Assembly (NCBI GenBank): GCA_037349105.1
Contig: JAYJMM010000112.1
Span: 5,788,501 to 5,852,500 of the forward strand
Direction: 5' to 3'
DNA: 64,000 bases
Source: Limnomonas spitsbergensis
Lineage: Eukaryota > Chlorophyta > Chlorophyceae > Chlamydomonadales
Shown: positions 44,597 through 59,100 of the stretch, piece after piece
Position numbering within the stretch: the stretch's first letter is position 1
How the letters are laid out: each line of letters starts with the position of its first letter
Notes under the pieces: generated by a model
Database searches by the model: none
Told to the model about the DNA's origin: nothing
The model's input: the letters and a program-made list of their open reading frames with translations, nothing else
Made by a program: the position numbers and the translations under genes

Positions 44597-47500
44597 CGCA
44601 CTGGTTAAGCCAGATTAGCCAGACTTTGTCAGTCAGTATTTTTCTACTCAATGACTCTTTTACTTATGCCCGCTGAGCCTTCACTATATTGAGCCCCTAC
44701 TAACGAATGATTTGTGCATCAGCAAATGTTAAGACATTGCCTTCGTTTATTTTGTCTCTGGTGTTATTTTAATCTCTGACTTTGTAACAACCTGATCATG
44801 AAGAAGTACTTGTCAGCTTCATTAATCGTTACCGAGTTTTCTCTAATTTGCAGAGCCTGGCCCCTTGGTAAAAGCCGTTGCTTGGATGTGCAAAGACTGA
44901 GGAGAATGAAAGCAGCAGCCTCGTGGTAAGCCAGAGCATGCAAGGAAGGGAAGATTTATGCGTACGGTTTGTGAATGCACTCATCGCCTGAACAGAGAGC
45001 TCAACATGACAAGATAAAGCAATACTCTCGTCTTGCCTTCATAACTGTCATCTGCTCCGAATGGCACATCATGAAAGGTAGAGGCCCAATGAGGCCGCAC
45101 AAGCTCTGGCTGCTTTTCTTTGACATGCTATCTTGGCGGAGCGGTATGCGTGGGTGTGGCGTAAGTGAGTGACGGTATCCACAATCCACATCATGGCACC
45201 ATCTGTCCAAAATCGAAGCATGGAGATTGATTCGTGAGATCCATCATTTGTCCACCCAGGGATCTCTTGCATGCACCTGATACTGGATTTATGTACAGAG
45301 ACAGCAGTAGAGGATGCTGCATAACTCTTCCGATCTGGTCATTCCTTGTCCTACCTAGCTTCTAGCCGAACTGTCGCATAACAGCAAAATACACTAATAC
45401 AGGATAATAATGGTCGGATGTGCACAGACTGAGCGGCCATCGGGGAAGCGCAATGTCAGGCCACCCAGAGGTGAAGCCTCCTAAATTCCTCATGCGTGAA
45501 ATGATCATTCATTTTTGGAACTCCAGCCGCACGCTACACCGCAGCTAATTTAAATTCGAATATCTCACAGATCGATATACGCGATATACGCAACCACGTT
45601 GCGAAGTTGCGCCGTACACACATGACGTGTCGTCGTCAATTGCCTCGTGATTGGATCTTTCCCACCCGACCCCCCGACCTAGCATCCCGACCCGACTCGT
45701 CTACGCGGTTCCGACCAGCCGCATCATCCTCTCTTTCAGCGCAATCTGGGGTTTCCACGACTGGCTGCCCGCTTGCGTGTCCTGTCTTGCTGATCGGATC
45801 AGCTCTACACCGGCATTTCTGCAGCGGATCGTGAAGGTATTCGATAATCCCCAAGATCAATCAGATGAGAATCAGCAAGGCATCGTCATCAACACGAAGG
45901 ATTATTCGTTACAGCATGAGAAATGTCAACAGCAGCTGCAGTCACCATGCATTTTGCCACGCACTGATTGCTGGTGGCATTGCATCACAGTATGCTCCCC
46001 CATGTAGACTATCTCCGGGCGCTGACGTCGACAGCACGCGGCCATACGCCTTCCATGCGTCCATGCGGCTTGTGGGCGCATGAGGGCACATACGCCGTCA
46101 TGCAGCCATGTGCTCTCATGCGCCCATGCTGCCATGCTCACCCATGCCCCTCAAGTCCTCAAGGGCAGGTGCCAAATATGTGTGGCAATTCCTCCCATTC
46201 ACCCATGCGTCCTTGCCTGCACCATGCCCCTACCATGCCCCCTTTCGCATCCCCGTGCTCCTCTAAGCAGTCTCATTCCGATGCCCCCATGCCCCCATGC
46301 CCCCATTATGAATTCCCCTTACTTGTGTGTAGACATCAACAATACGTGCCCATGCGGCCCCCATGCATCCACTCGCCCAAAAGGACCCCATGCGGACCCC
46401 ATGCGGCCATGTTTTTTCCATGCATACCCAAGGCTCCCATGCGAATGGCCATGCGGCGCTGCTCCCTCCGCCATGCAGCAGGACCCACTACCCAAATGTC
46501 ACCAGCTGTGATGGTAAGAGGAGGGAGGGAGGGAGGGGAGAAGAGGGGAGAGAGGGGAGGGGAGAGGGGACAGGGGTAGAGGAGGGGAGAAAGGAGAGTC
46601 AGAGAAGCAAGGGATAATAAAGAGATAGGGGAGGGAGGAGAAGGGGGGCAGGGAGTTGGGAGGGGGGAGAGAGGAAGGGAGGAGAGAGGAGGAGTGGGGG
46701 AGGTAAGGGAGGGTGGAGGGTAGAGGGGAACAGGCGGGGGATGGGAGTAGGCGGAGAAAAGGAGGGGGAGAAGGAGGAGGGGCATGGTTCCTCACTTTCC
46801 ACTTTGAGGGGCACACCTTTCGTCCTTTTTCCTTGGAGGGCGCAGGATCAAGGATTTTTCACCCTTACTGCTCCCAGGGAAACATGTGGTCAGCTGATGA
46901 TGACATTGGCATCCGCAACACCTGTACCGCCTGCACTGCTTGCAACACTTGTTCCGCTCGTGTCCCCAGTACCGTTTGTACATTTGATGTCGCCGATCAC
47001 TGGGTCCCCAAAGAAGTCTTGATTGCATACGCTCGGAGCAAAGCAGCCTCCCTAACCACTTCCAACTTCCCTTCGTCCACCTTCAATCATCCCAACCACT
47101 TCCAATCACCTCTAACCACCTCTTATCTCAGAGATGCCTCCGGCCTGGCGCGGAGGTGAACGCGTCCAGCACCACAACCCGCATCATCGGCAGCAGCAAT
47201 ACGGGCAGCACCAGCAGGAGTAGCAACGGCAGGGGGAGCAACAGCAGGAGTAGCAGCAGCAGGGGTAGCAACATCATTCGGAGAAGAAGTGGAAGTAATA
47301 GCATCGCCGTTGGAAACGACGGCAACAGCGGGGAAGTGACTGTGACAGCCTCTCCTTCCCCCGCTCCTCCCGACGTTGAGGCCGTCTATGTCAGAAGGTG
47401 AATGCAACCCAGAAATGTGCTCCCCAATTCTCTCCCACGCTCCCCGCTCCGCCCCTCTCCCTGCCCCCCCAGCTCGATTGTGTATCCTGTTGTTTGCTTT

Positions 47501-47633
47501 CATTCCTGATGTTGCGCCCCTTTTGCAGTTCTTGTTGCCATTTGATCTTCTTGATGTAATACATGCCCCTGCTGCACCTTGATTGCATATCCTGTTGCAT
47601 CTTGATGTTCCTGATGTTCCACTGCTGTTGCAG

Positions 47634-49995
47634 GCTGTTGCTTGCTGGTAATGTCGAGAGGCACCAGGGCAGTGTTGTCATTTTGGGTGACGTTCCCGTC
47701 GGCTGTTGCGTTGTATCTGAAGAGGGGGATGTTGTGGTCATGGGCACCTTGGCGGGCGAGGCGCAAGCGGGAGCAGGAGCAGGAGCAGGGGCAAGAGCAG
47801 GGACGGGAGCAGGAGCAGGAGCAGGGGCGGGCGCGGGAGAGGGAGCGGGGGGCGGCAACAAGGGCGCAATCGTGGCCGCTCTCCAGGTGGGCAGATGGAA
47901 GATAAGGGTCAAGGGTCGAGGTTTGAGAGTTGTAAATTCAGGGTTTGGGGGTCAGGGTTCCGGTTCAAGGATTTCTGAGCGGCGTTGTGTCTGCAGGAGG
48001 TATTGTTGCTCCCTTGCGCGTCCATTCATGTCCTAGACTTACACCCTAGATTGTAAGGCTTGAATGCTTGCTACAAAGCTTTGCCTGTATGTGGCGTCAA
48101 CTGCCGTTTGACCATTCAAGTACAACTGCTGCACCTGCACTTGAATCCTGAAACTGTCATCCGACTATTTACGCACAAATGCTGCACGTGCTGGTGAGGG
48201 TAACTGCCATTTAACCAGGCAAACAGAACTGCTGCACCTGCATCCCGGCTTTAGGTGGCCAATTCCAACCAACCTTGAAGTAAGACTGCTTCACCTACAC
48301 GTGGCTTCAACCGCCATCTGACCATTCGAATAAAACTGCTGCACCTGCAGGTTGCTTCAACTGCCGTCATCTCCGTGGCGGGCATACGTGCGCCTGCCGC
48401 CCACACTGGGGTTACTCAGGTATGCCTGGGGTTACTCAGGTATGCGGGGGGTTACTCAGGTATGCCGGGGTTAACATCTGTAGGCCGGTAATAACTCAGG
48501 TACGCCGGGAGTTACTCAGGTATGCCGGGGGTTACTTACTGAGGACCCCGGGGAGTTACTCCTGCCCCCCTGCCCCCTGCTCCCCTGCTCCCCTGCCCCC
48601 TGCCCTCTACCCCCCTGCTTCTCTGTCCCCTGCCCTCTGCCCCCCGCCCGCCCCTTGCTACCCCGCCTCCCCGCCTCCTGAACCCTGCACCCTGATCCTT
48701 GCACTCCTTCCTCCCGCCTCCTGCCGTTCATCCGCCCGCCCCTTGCTCTCCCTCCCTGCCCCCACCGTCCCTGCCGCTATATTCTTTGCATGCCCCCCCC
48801 CCCCCCACACACACATACCCTCATGCAAACCCTTAAGCAAATCAAACGCACTCCTTTCTGCTGATGGCAGTTTTTGAGCCTGGCAGCAGCCTGCAGCTTT
48901 GTAATGACACAGATGGCAACAATTGACGTTGTTGGCCTTGAAATTGCGGCCATAGTCCTTAGTATGACGGGTTTTGACACAACGGACCTTTGAATGGCGG
49001 TTGTCGACCGTGCCGGATAATATATGCTCTACAGATGGCGGTTCTGGATCCCAGTGGCTTTAACTCGTGCTTGTTTGTCTTCTTGGCTTTCAAATGCCGG
49101 TTGCTGATGTGAGAACCCTTTTAAATGCTCAAATGGAGGTGATGTTAGACCCCTTTCAAATGCCCGACCGGTGGAAGAATTGATCCTGGCAGTGGAGCTA
49201 TCGATCGCAAGTCAATGCTGCTCTCCCTCTCCCCCTTCTGGCAATCTATACAAATGTACCCAAGAAGAACGTGCCTCCCAGCCCTCTTCGCGCCCATGAT
49301 GGGCATTTAAATGTCGACTTTTGAGCCAAACGGCAGAGCTTTGACTTCAAATGAATTTCCATAACATACCTGGCGTTCAAATGGCGGATGGCGACTTTCT
49401 CGACATGCAAATAGCGAGCTACCTGACATTGTAGGTGATTAAATGACGGTTACTGACCTTGTCGGTGTTCAAATGGTGGTTACTGATGTTGCCTGCGTTC
49501 ATATGGCAGTTATATACATGTTTTCTTTTAAATGCTCTGCAGATGGCGGTTCTTGATCCCAGTGGCAAAGCTGTGACCTTCAAGTCCATGCCAGGGCAAG
49601 GACCTGCACTGGTGCCGGTGGCTGAGGGAGGCTTTTCATTTGGAGCGGGGCAGGTGCGTGTCAAGAGTAGCGGGGAGCAGGGAGCGGGGCAGGTGCGTGT
49701 CAGAGTAGCGTGGAGCGGGAAGCAGGGCAGGTGCGTGTCAGAGTAGCGTGGAGCAGGGAGCGGGGCAGGTGCGTGTCAGAGTAGCGTGGAGCGGGAAGCG
49801 GGGCAGGTGCATGTCAGAGTAGTGTGGAGCGGGAAGCGGGGCAGGTGAAGGACACCGAGGAAGAAAGGGGGCGAGCAGAGAGGGCAGGCAGGGGGGAGGG
49901 TTCTAAACCCTAAACCCTAAACCCTAAACCCTATGGAGGAGGATGGATTTCAATTGAATGCCATGATGCAGGTCTGCGTTGGCGCCAGCGGCTGA
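47634..49995 (+). CDS. minC: MinC-like septum-site protein, C-terminal exons (copy 2)
   Basis: Exact duplicate of the copy-1 MinC exons: 47634-47886, 48351-48419, 49543-49653 and probably 49972-49995. Whether both copies are expressed depends on where the promoter and 5' exons lie. If they lie within the duplicated segment (for example near 45623), both copies are complete. If they lie before 35445, copy 2 has none of its own. Confidence 0.6.
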
Positions 49996-50120
49996 TGTGG
50001 GACCTAGTGTTGGAGTGGTGTAGGAAGGCATCAGGGGTGACGGGGGGTAGCAGGGAGCAGGAGGGGCTCGGGGAGCAGGGAATGTGTGAAAAGTGTGTAT
50101 TGCGCCACACACATTTCCTG

Positions 50121-53100
50121 ATGGATGAGTTTTTTCCTTTGCAGGTGGGTGGGGCGTTGGTGCTGGTCCTAGGGCTGGCGCTGGCGGCTGCTCCGGCCGC
50201 CGTGTTGGGCACCCTCCTCCATGCAAGCGCAACATCTGCAACAGGAGCCCTGCTGGAAGTGGCGGTGTACGGCTACATCCTGTTGCAGGTTGGTTGGAGT
50301 GTGGGAAATATGGATTTTAGTATGCCTGTGTTGGAAAATGTGTGTCATGGGCTCATGGTAGTTGAATGTATGTGCAGTAGTATGACTGCGGGTGCGACAT
50401 CGACAACGAGAGCCCTGCTGGGATTACATCCTGTTGCAGGTCTGTTGGTATGTGTTGTGTTTGTACTTCAGTACATCTGGTGTTGGAAAGTGCGTAATGG
50501 TAGGTGAATGTCCTTGTAAATGTGCATGTCGGCGCAACATCCGCCACAGGCGGCCTGCTGCCTGAGGTAGCGGTGTACCACTGCCTTTAGTTGCAGGTCT
50601 GTTGGTGTGTGACATGATGCGTGGAAAAGTGTAGATGTGTCAGTATGAATCTCAGCACAGCTATGGTTGGCAGCCCTCCTCGAAGTTGCATTGTACGGCA
50701 ATATCACGCGGCAGATAGATCGGTGATGTGTGAAATGGAATAGATAAGTGTGGAATATGCATGTGGTTGGTAATGAGCAAGTATGAAAGCAATACAAAAA
50801 ATTGTAGAGGCCATGACCCTTACCTGTGTGCGCAATGCTCCAGGATGTGTGGCTGTGGGCCGGTTAAGGACAGGGACCCTCTATGCCTTCATACTTATAA
50901 TTTGAAAGTGAAGCCCTAGACTTAAAAGTTTAAACCCTGCACCTTCTACCCCACACCCTGACAAAAGAAACTCGCAAACTATACCCTACACCCTGAGCCT
51001 GAAAACATCTTTTGTACTATGGCATGCTGCAGAGTACCTGCATTTGGGGAGGTGGAGGAGAATGGCCTACCACCCTGAAACCTAAAAATTGAAATCTGAA
51101 TCCTGAATCCTGAACCCTGAACCCCTGGGCAGAAACACATTCATTCTCTGCTCTCTTCGTGAATTCTGACAGCATCCACTCCTGAGCTGTACACGATGTG
51201 GGCCTCGGAAGTCTATCCTTACACGCCAATGATTCGACTGACGTACTTGAGCTGCCTGTGTCTGCGGTCAACCCCCATTGAAGCTGTGACCTGAGCACTG
51301 GAACATGTGTGTAAGCCCTTGACACTCATCCCTCTTGTGTGAGACGTGTACAGCAAGGTCTCACACAAGAGGGATGAGTGTGCGGGGCGTTTGTCTGGTG
51401 GACGACAGTGAGGAGACAGAGCTCGATGATCCTAGAACTTCAGCCCTTATCTCTTAAGCCTCAACCTAAAATCGAACCGCACTTATCTCTGGATCCACAA
51501 CTTATACGCTGATCTCTGAAAATAATCATCAGGGAACCCAGGGTAATGGTGGGAAAACGTTGCTGGAGATCCTCAACTCTAAATCCTGATATGTTGAAGC
51601 CTACTCCTTGGATCTAAGGCCTAAACCCTGAACCCTAAATCCTGATATTTGAACCCTAATCTCTTGGATGTAAGATCTAAACCCTGAACCCTAAATCCTG
51701 ATATTTGAAGCCTACTCCCTTGGATCTAAGACCTAAACCCTGAACCCTAAATCCTGATCTTTGAAGCCTACTCCCTTGGATCTAAGACCTAAACCCTGAA
51801 CCCTAAATGCTGATCTTTGAAGCCTACTCCCTTGGATCTAAGACCTAAACCCTGAACCCTAAATCCTGATCTTTGAAGCCTACTCCTTGGATCTAAGACC
51901 TAAACCCTGAACCCTAAATCCTGATCTTTGAAGCTTACTCCCTTGGATCTAAGACCTAAACCCTGAACCCTAAATCCTGATCTTTGAAGCCTACACCTTG
52001 GATCTAAGACCTAAACCCTGAACCCTAAATCCTGATCTTTGAAGCCTACTCCTTGGATCTAAGACTATAACCCTGTTCCCTGTCATTCTTGTTTTACAGG
52101 GTGCCCGGCTGTTGGGGGATGGCAGTGAGATGCTGCTAGAAATTCTCAACCCTGGCATCATCGGGGGCGTAGTGCTGCCGGTGCTGGGTGCGGTGAGTTG
52201 TGTGATTTGAAATTGGATGTTTAAATTCGAATTCGAAATTCTCAACCCTGGCGTCATGGGGGGCGCAGTGCTGCCGGTGCTGGGGGCGGTGAGTGGCGTG
52301 ATTTAAAATTGGATGTTTAAATTTGAATTCGAATTCTCAACCCTGGCGTCATGGGGGGCATAGTGCTGCCGGTGCTGGGAGCGGTGAGTTGTGTGATTTG
52401 AAATTGGATGTTTGAATTTCGAATTCGAGATTATCCGCAAACCTGGCATCATTGGGGGCGTAGTGCTGCCGGTGCTGGGGGCGTTGAGTTGTGTGATTTG
52501 AAATTGGATGTTTGAATTTCGAATTCGAGATTATCCGCAAACCTGGCATCATTGGGGGCCTAGTGCTGCCGGTGCTGGGGGCGGTGAGTTGTGTGGTTTG
52601 AAATTGGATGTTTGAATTTCGAATTCGAGATTGTCCCCAACCCTGGCATCATGGGGGGCGTAGTGCTGCCGGTGCTGGGGGCGGAGAGTTGTGTGGTTTG
52701 AAATTGGATGTTTGATATTCGAATTCGGGATTATTTTCAATCCTGGCATCATCAGGGACTTGTTGCTGCCAGTGCTGGGGGCGGTGAGTGGGGTGATTTG
52801 GAAATTTCGGTTTGAATTTTAGAGATCCCCTAACCTGGCATCATCGGTGACGTTGTGCTGCCAGTGCTGGGGGTGGTGAGCTGGGCAGTTCTGATTTGAG
52901 TTCGAACGTGGGGTGTAAGTTGGCTTTCAAAGCTTCATTGGTGACGTGGTGCTGCTGCTAGTTCAATTTGTGTTGTAAGAGGTGTTCTTTTTTTAATTTG
53001 AATTTGAATTCGGGATATTGGTTCGAATCCTGAGCTTCGTCGTTGGGGGGTGGTACCGCCTGTGGGCCTGCCTGTTTGGTTGCAGCAAACTCTTCAGCCT

Positions 53101-56100
53101 AGCCAGCCTCAACGCACTCTCCACAAAAGGGGGAATGGGCATATGTGGGGAATGTGGAGAATGTTGTGGCATCTTTTATGCCTGAAAATAGTTTATGCCT
53201 GGAAATGGGCTCGCTTGACATCAGCAGCATCACCATCTACCCTCATTATGTTTACCAGCAGTCCCCTCCTCTCTCCCTCCTCCTCCCTCCCCTCTTCACC
53301 CCCTCCTCCCCCCCCTCCCCCATCCTCCTCTCCTCCCTCTCTGCCCCCCCTCCCCCCCTCCTCATCTCCTCCCTCTCCCCCCCCCCCCACCCTCCCCACC
53401 CTCCCCTCCACACCCCGGTTCCCCATCCCCACTCCTCCTGACCTCCTTCCCACCCCTTCTCGCTCTACCCACGCCTCCCTCCCTCCGCGTCTGTTCTTTT
53501 TAATATAACTTGAACTTATCTCAAAATGTACTCAGGAACTGTAACTTGAATTGATATCACAAACTGCTACTTGAACTGATACCAATTTAGCATTTCATGC
53601 CAACTGCTAGTACCTCTGTTCTTGCCTGCACACCCACCCATTGTCAACACAGACAAATATCTTTCACCATTTGCCATCAACTGTCACCAGCTTTTATTCA
53701 GCTGCCCTTAACTGCCCTTAACCGCCATGAAGTGCCATCAGCTGCTATTCATCTGCCATTATCCACTGCTATTCAGGTGCCCTTACCTGTCTTTTGCTGC
53801 TATTCAGCTGCCGGGCTGCCAGTGGTTGCTATTTACCTGTCCATCAATACCATCAACAGCTTTCCAGCTGCTATTCACTGCTATTACTACCATTCACTGC
53901 TATTCACTGCTATCACCTGCAATAATCTGCTATTCAGCTGCCATGAACTGCCGTTTACTGCCATTCAGCTGCCTTCAACTGCCATTTACTGCCATTCAGC
54001 TGCCTTCAACTGCCATTTACTGCCATTCAGCTGCCTCCAACTGCCGTTTACTGCCATTCAGCTGCCATGAACTGCCGTTTACTGCCATTCAGCTGCCTTC
54101 AACTGGCATTTACTGCCATTCAGCTGCCATTTACTGCCATTTACTGCCATTCAGCTGCCTTCAACTGCCATTTACTGCCATTCAGCTGCCTTCAACTGCC
54201 ATTCAGCTGCCATTTACTGCCATTTACTGCCATTTACTGCCATTCAGCTGCCTTCAACTGCCATTTACTGCCATTCAGCTGCCTTCACCTGCCGTTTACT
54301 GCCATTCAGCTGCCATGAACTGCCATTTACTGCCATTCAGCTGCCTTCAACTGCCGTTTACTGCCATTCAGCTGCCTTCAACTGCCGTTTACTGCTATTC
54401 AGCTGCCATGAACTGCCGTTTGCTGCCATTCAGCTGCCTTCAACTGCCATTTACTGTCATTCAGCTGCCTTCAACTGCCATTTACTGCCATTCAGCTGCC
54501 TCCAACTGCCGTTTACTGCCATTCACCTGCCTTCAACTGGCATTTACTGCCATTCAGCTGCCTTCAACTGCCATTTACTGCCATTCAGCTGCCTTCAACT
54601 GCCGTTTACTGCCATTCAGCTGCCATGAACTGCCATTTACTGCCATTCAGCTGCCTCCAACTGCCATTCAGCTGCCATTTACTGCCATTTACTGCCATTC
54701 AGCTGCCTTCAACTGCCATTTACTGCCATTCAGCTGCCTTCAACTGCCGTTTACTGCCATTCAGCTGCCATGAACTGCCATTTACTGCCATTCAGCTGCC
54801 TTCAACTGCCGTTCACTGCCATTCAGCTGCCGGACTGCCTCATCATCCTCAACTCAGGGCTCCGCGCTTCGGCAGAGGATGCCCAGGTAACTTATGATTA
54901 ACCATGCGGGAATTAAAAAACATTAACAATACCGGTAATTAACAAATTGAAGGACACACAAATTAAATAAATAAACAATACGCCCTGATTCGTGGATCCA
55001 GGAAGCCACCCGTTCGGCTGTAGCATTAGGTGAGAGGGCGATGATTTACCGGGCCCCCCTGGGGAGCGAGCAGGCTATGCGGGGCCCGCTGTGAGTTTCC
55101 CAGAATCCACGCCTTGGTGCATATATCCTTACCATATTCACAAACTTAATGAAGAAGAGAGATGTCCTGCTATCACAACCTGTCAGCCACTTACTGGTAC
55201 TGCTGGCAGAAATGCAGACAATTGGGTTTGAGGGTGAGAATTTGGTTGGGTGGTAGAAGTTGTGTCCCAAACCAAATAGCCAACCGCTGCCCAACCAGCT
55301 TCCAACTGCCACATGCAGGCTGAAGTGGCGGTTGGGGTGGGCACTCTGGCCGGGTCGTCCATCCTGCTGCTCAGCCTGGCATGGGGAGGCTCTGTCCTAA
55401 TAGGAAGGTATGAACAGCGTGAACATGAATATGCTTGGTGTGAACATGTCAATATTCCACGTCGGGTGTGGATCTATCCCGTTGGTAAGGTATGGACAGT
55501 ATGAAGAGGAGTGTGGCGTGTGGATAAGTGCTGTTGGGACAGTGTGAACCTTGGTTTTAACATCATGAATATAGCAAAAAGTGTGGGGTTGTATCGAGGT
55601 GGTTGAACAGTATGGATTACGCCGTTTATGGTTTGGGCTGTGGATTAGCCCATCGGGAATGCAGGTGTGGACAGTATGAACTCCGCCAGTCCTCGATTTG
55701 ACCATACCCTGGTCCGGCCTATGCATATGGTGGCCAAAGCAGCATGGCTGGCCACCAACGGGGCCTTGGCCAGAGGCCGGGCGGTAGCTGACAGGTAGCT
55801 GAGTCGCGGAAAAAGAAGCACTGGCCCTAGATGATCTGAACATGCACCGAGTACACCTTCATTGGCAGCGCGTCTGACAGGCGTGGCAAACCCTGAGCCG
55901 TAGCTCAGCAAACCCTGACCCGTAGTTTGGCAAACCCTGACCCGTAGTTTGGCAAACCCTGAGCCGCATACCGTGTAACACATTTATCCCTGGTATTGTT
56001 GGGACCATACGACTCTCCTGCCATTTGAGGTGGCTCCACGGAGTTGAGTCACGGTGAATGGAACGGAAGTTGATTGGCCTCGTCGCCGAAAAACGAAACG

Positions 56101-59100
56101 CTGTCTATGATCATGGTGGCCATGCATCAAAGGCGTGCGACCGCCCTGCCCTGGCGTTTGTTTACCACCACAGACCCACTGTCATCATCTCCCATCAACT
56201 GTCAGACCCTGCATCATCCATTGAAAACCAACTCCCGTAAGCGGCTGCCTCCAACTGTCTCCAACCGCCTCCAACCACCGCCACAGGTGTGACCTGGACG
56301 AGAACGGTGTTGCCAAGGACAAGACGCTGACTCGCGGGTGGGACCTTGAAACAACAGGTGGGTTCGAATTTGAATGAGGCACCTTGTTGACAGTTTAAAT
56401 TCTAGTGAAGCGGCTAGCGCATTTGAACGAGGATACAACGACTGTGGGCTGGATCAAACGACTGATGAGTTGAATTTGAACAAAAGTCCTGATTGAATGA
56501 TGATTGGCAGTTGAATTCGAAAGTGGTATCGCTTGAGGTCCTCCAGCCACCTTGCATCAGGCATGCCCAATTGTCATAACCACCTCAATTTATCTGAAGC
56601 ATTTACATCCGACATACCCACCACTTGTAACCTCTTATAACCACTTATAACCATTTATAACCACCGCAGCGACCATGAATCACCTTGCATCAAACATAGA
56701 CACCACTTCCAACTACCTCAACTACCTCAACCACCTTCAACCACCTTTGCCGGCCTCGTCTACCTCCAACAGCCTCCAGCCGTATCCAACTGCCTCACCG
56801 GCATTACCGCTGATGTTAAGTAGGCAAATACTGTAACCACTCCAACCACCTCCAACCGCAGGCATTACTGTCGATGATGATGTCAAGCAGGGTGCGCTGG
56901 TCATGGCAGGGAGCGTACTGCTGTACAGCATTGTACAGGTGGGATAGCGGTACGTTCTGTTGAGGTTGGTTGGTGTACAGCATTGCACGGGTGAGCTGTC
57001 AGTTGGTTGGGTTGGGTTTGACTCTTGTTAAGCATCACATGGGTCAGGTGTCAGCTGGCTTGCTTGATTCGTGTGTTGGCTTGAAGCATTGTAAAACGTA
57101 TGTTAGGTAGGATATTTTTGGTAGGATTCTGGTTGTGTCAGTTGATGGTCTGTCCCTGTACTGCATTAATCCGATAGGGTTTCAGCTGGTAGGCCCTGAC
57201 AGTGTTTATTTGATTACCCGGTATCCGTTTGAACGATTTTGATTCAATTTGACATGTGCCCGCACTTCTAGGTAACTTGAGCCATCCTTACGCGGTGCCA
57301 TCAGGATTTAAATTCGAATTTGAATGGTGGCCGCGGCAATTTGGTTACCATGACTGTCCCAGAAGGGAATATGGGGGGCGCCATCACACTTTGACTTGAT
57401 TGAATTCGAATGAGGCAGGTGCCAACTGCTAACGGTGCTTAGTATACGACCAGTACCATCCTGAGGCGTCGCTAGTGCACGCACTCACGCAGTAGCAATT
57501 ACAACTGAGTTCGAATTCAAATCAAAAAATGTGCTGGAGGCCCTGATGAGGCTTTATTTTAAATTTGAAATCGAATTCGAATCCTGCAGGTGCCTGCTGT
57601 GCTTGGCTACCAGAACGATCCTGAGGCGGCGCTGGTGGGCGCAATCACTTGCCTGGGGGCTGCGGTAGCTTACTGCGTGTATAGGTGAGCTGGAAAGGGT
57701 GATAATGGTAACAGTATAATAAATGTGGTATATAATATAATAATGGTAATAATATAATACAACATACCGGTAATCTAATAATGGTAATAATATAAGATGG
57801 CGTCTGTACTGGATTTGTATAATGATTGACGTAATGCCGCTTATTGGGAATGCCTTACCAGATGAGCACGATCAGAGCACAGTTAAGCCCTAACCTCAAC
57901 CTTCAACTCCACTTGCCCTGCCCTAGTGTCATTCCTTTGCCTACCGACATGATTATCTGGGGGGGGCCTGTTGGGCAGCCACCACGGATCCCAGGGAGGC
58001 TGAACCCAGATCGGCGTAGAGGGGCAGCATTTGATATACTATACAATGAATTCATACCCGAGTGAGGGTTTTTCAAATCTTAAGTAAACCATCAACTCTC
58101 CAACCCTTTCCGACCCTCGTACGCTTATATCCTCATTCGACCCTTTCAGCCCTCAAACCCTTCAATCCAAAACAGCGATACGCTTTTAAATTGTATCCCT
58201 CCCCCGCACCGTTAGCATCCGGGAGCTTCATATGACCCTCCCCCCCTAAACCCCTAAACCCACCAAAGCATAAACCCTCAGCGTGCCCCACCCTCCCAGC
58301 CACCCTTGCATTGATTTTACCCCGGATTTGTATGATTCTCAAACCCTAAACCCTGTACCCTCAACCCCTATCCTCAAACCCTAAACCCTGAACCCTCAAC
58401 CCTTATCCTCAAACCCTAAACCCTGTACCCTCAGCCCTTCAACCTTGCAAATACTGAAGCACACACCCTGCTTGGCCCCTGCCCTTGCCCCTGCAGCGTA
58501 ATTAGCCCCGAGCTCCAAAAGCGCCGAATTGAGGCGGCCCACCGGAAACGTTTCCGACAGTATGCAGTGAAGGTACAACATCAAAGGCGGTACACATTAT
58601 GCAAAGCAGTACATAAGTGGTTGACATAGTGGCGGGCGTGGACGGAATCTGGCTCCAGAGCGTTCAACAGTATCCAACTAACTTCCCAGCTGGTGCCAAC
58701 CAACATCCCCAGGGGCCAAGGGTCCCTGTCGTAGGCAGGTAGTATGGCAGGCTGGCCGTAGTTGGTTCCAGAGCTCTCAACCAAATTCAACTAACACCCC
58801 AACTGAATCCAGCCAACACAGCCACCGGATCCAACCAACACCCCAACTGAATCCAACCCACATCCCATGCAGGCCCTGTCTGTGATGGCGGGGGGCTACG
58901 GTGAAGGCTACAGTGGGCTGGTGGAAGTGGGTTCCGGAGCCCTCAACCTGACGGCTGTCAACGCACTATTTGACGACTTTGACACGGATGGCAGCGGGCA
59001 CATCGACACGAAGGAGTTAGAGGGGCTGATGGTGAGAGCAACGTGTACCGTTATGCGTGGGGGGGGAGGGGAGGCAAATCTTTTGTGTCTGACCCCTCCC

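Larger units (their letters stand above)
43551..51656. repeat. 8,106-bp tandem duplication, copy 2
   Basis: Direct head-to-tail copy of 35445-43550. This copy is continuous with the rest of the exchanger gene (52.1 kb onward), so it carries the functional 5' exon of that gene; copy 1 carries an orphan one. The near-perfect identity, in a genome whose other repeats are heavily decayed, means either a very recent event or an assembly artefact. Confidence 0.95.

Noticed and set aside
53727..54773. 348-codon frame of QLPSTAIYCHSA-type repeats
   Set aside because: Tandem acceptor-derived repeat in an exchanger intron; it stops at the functional splice site.
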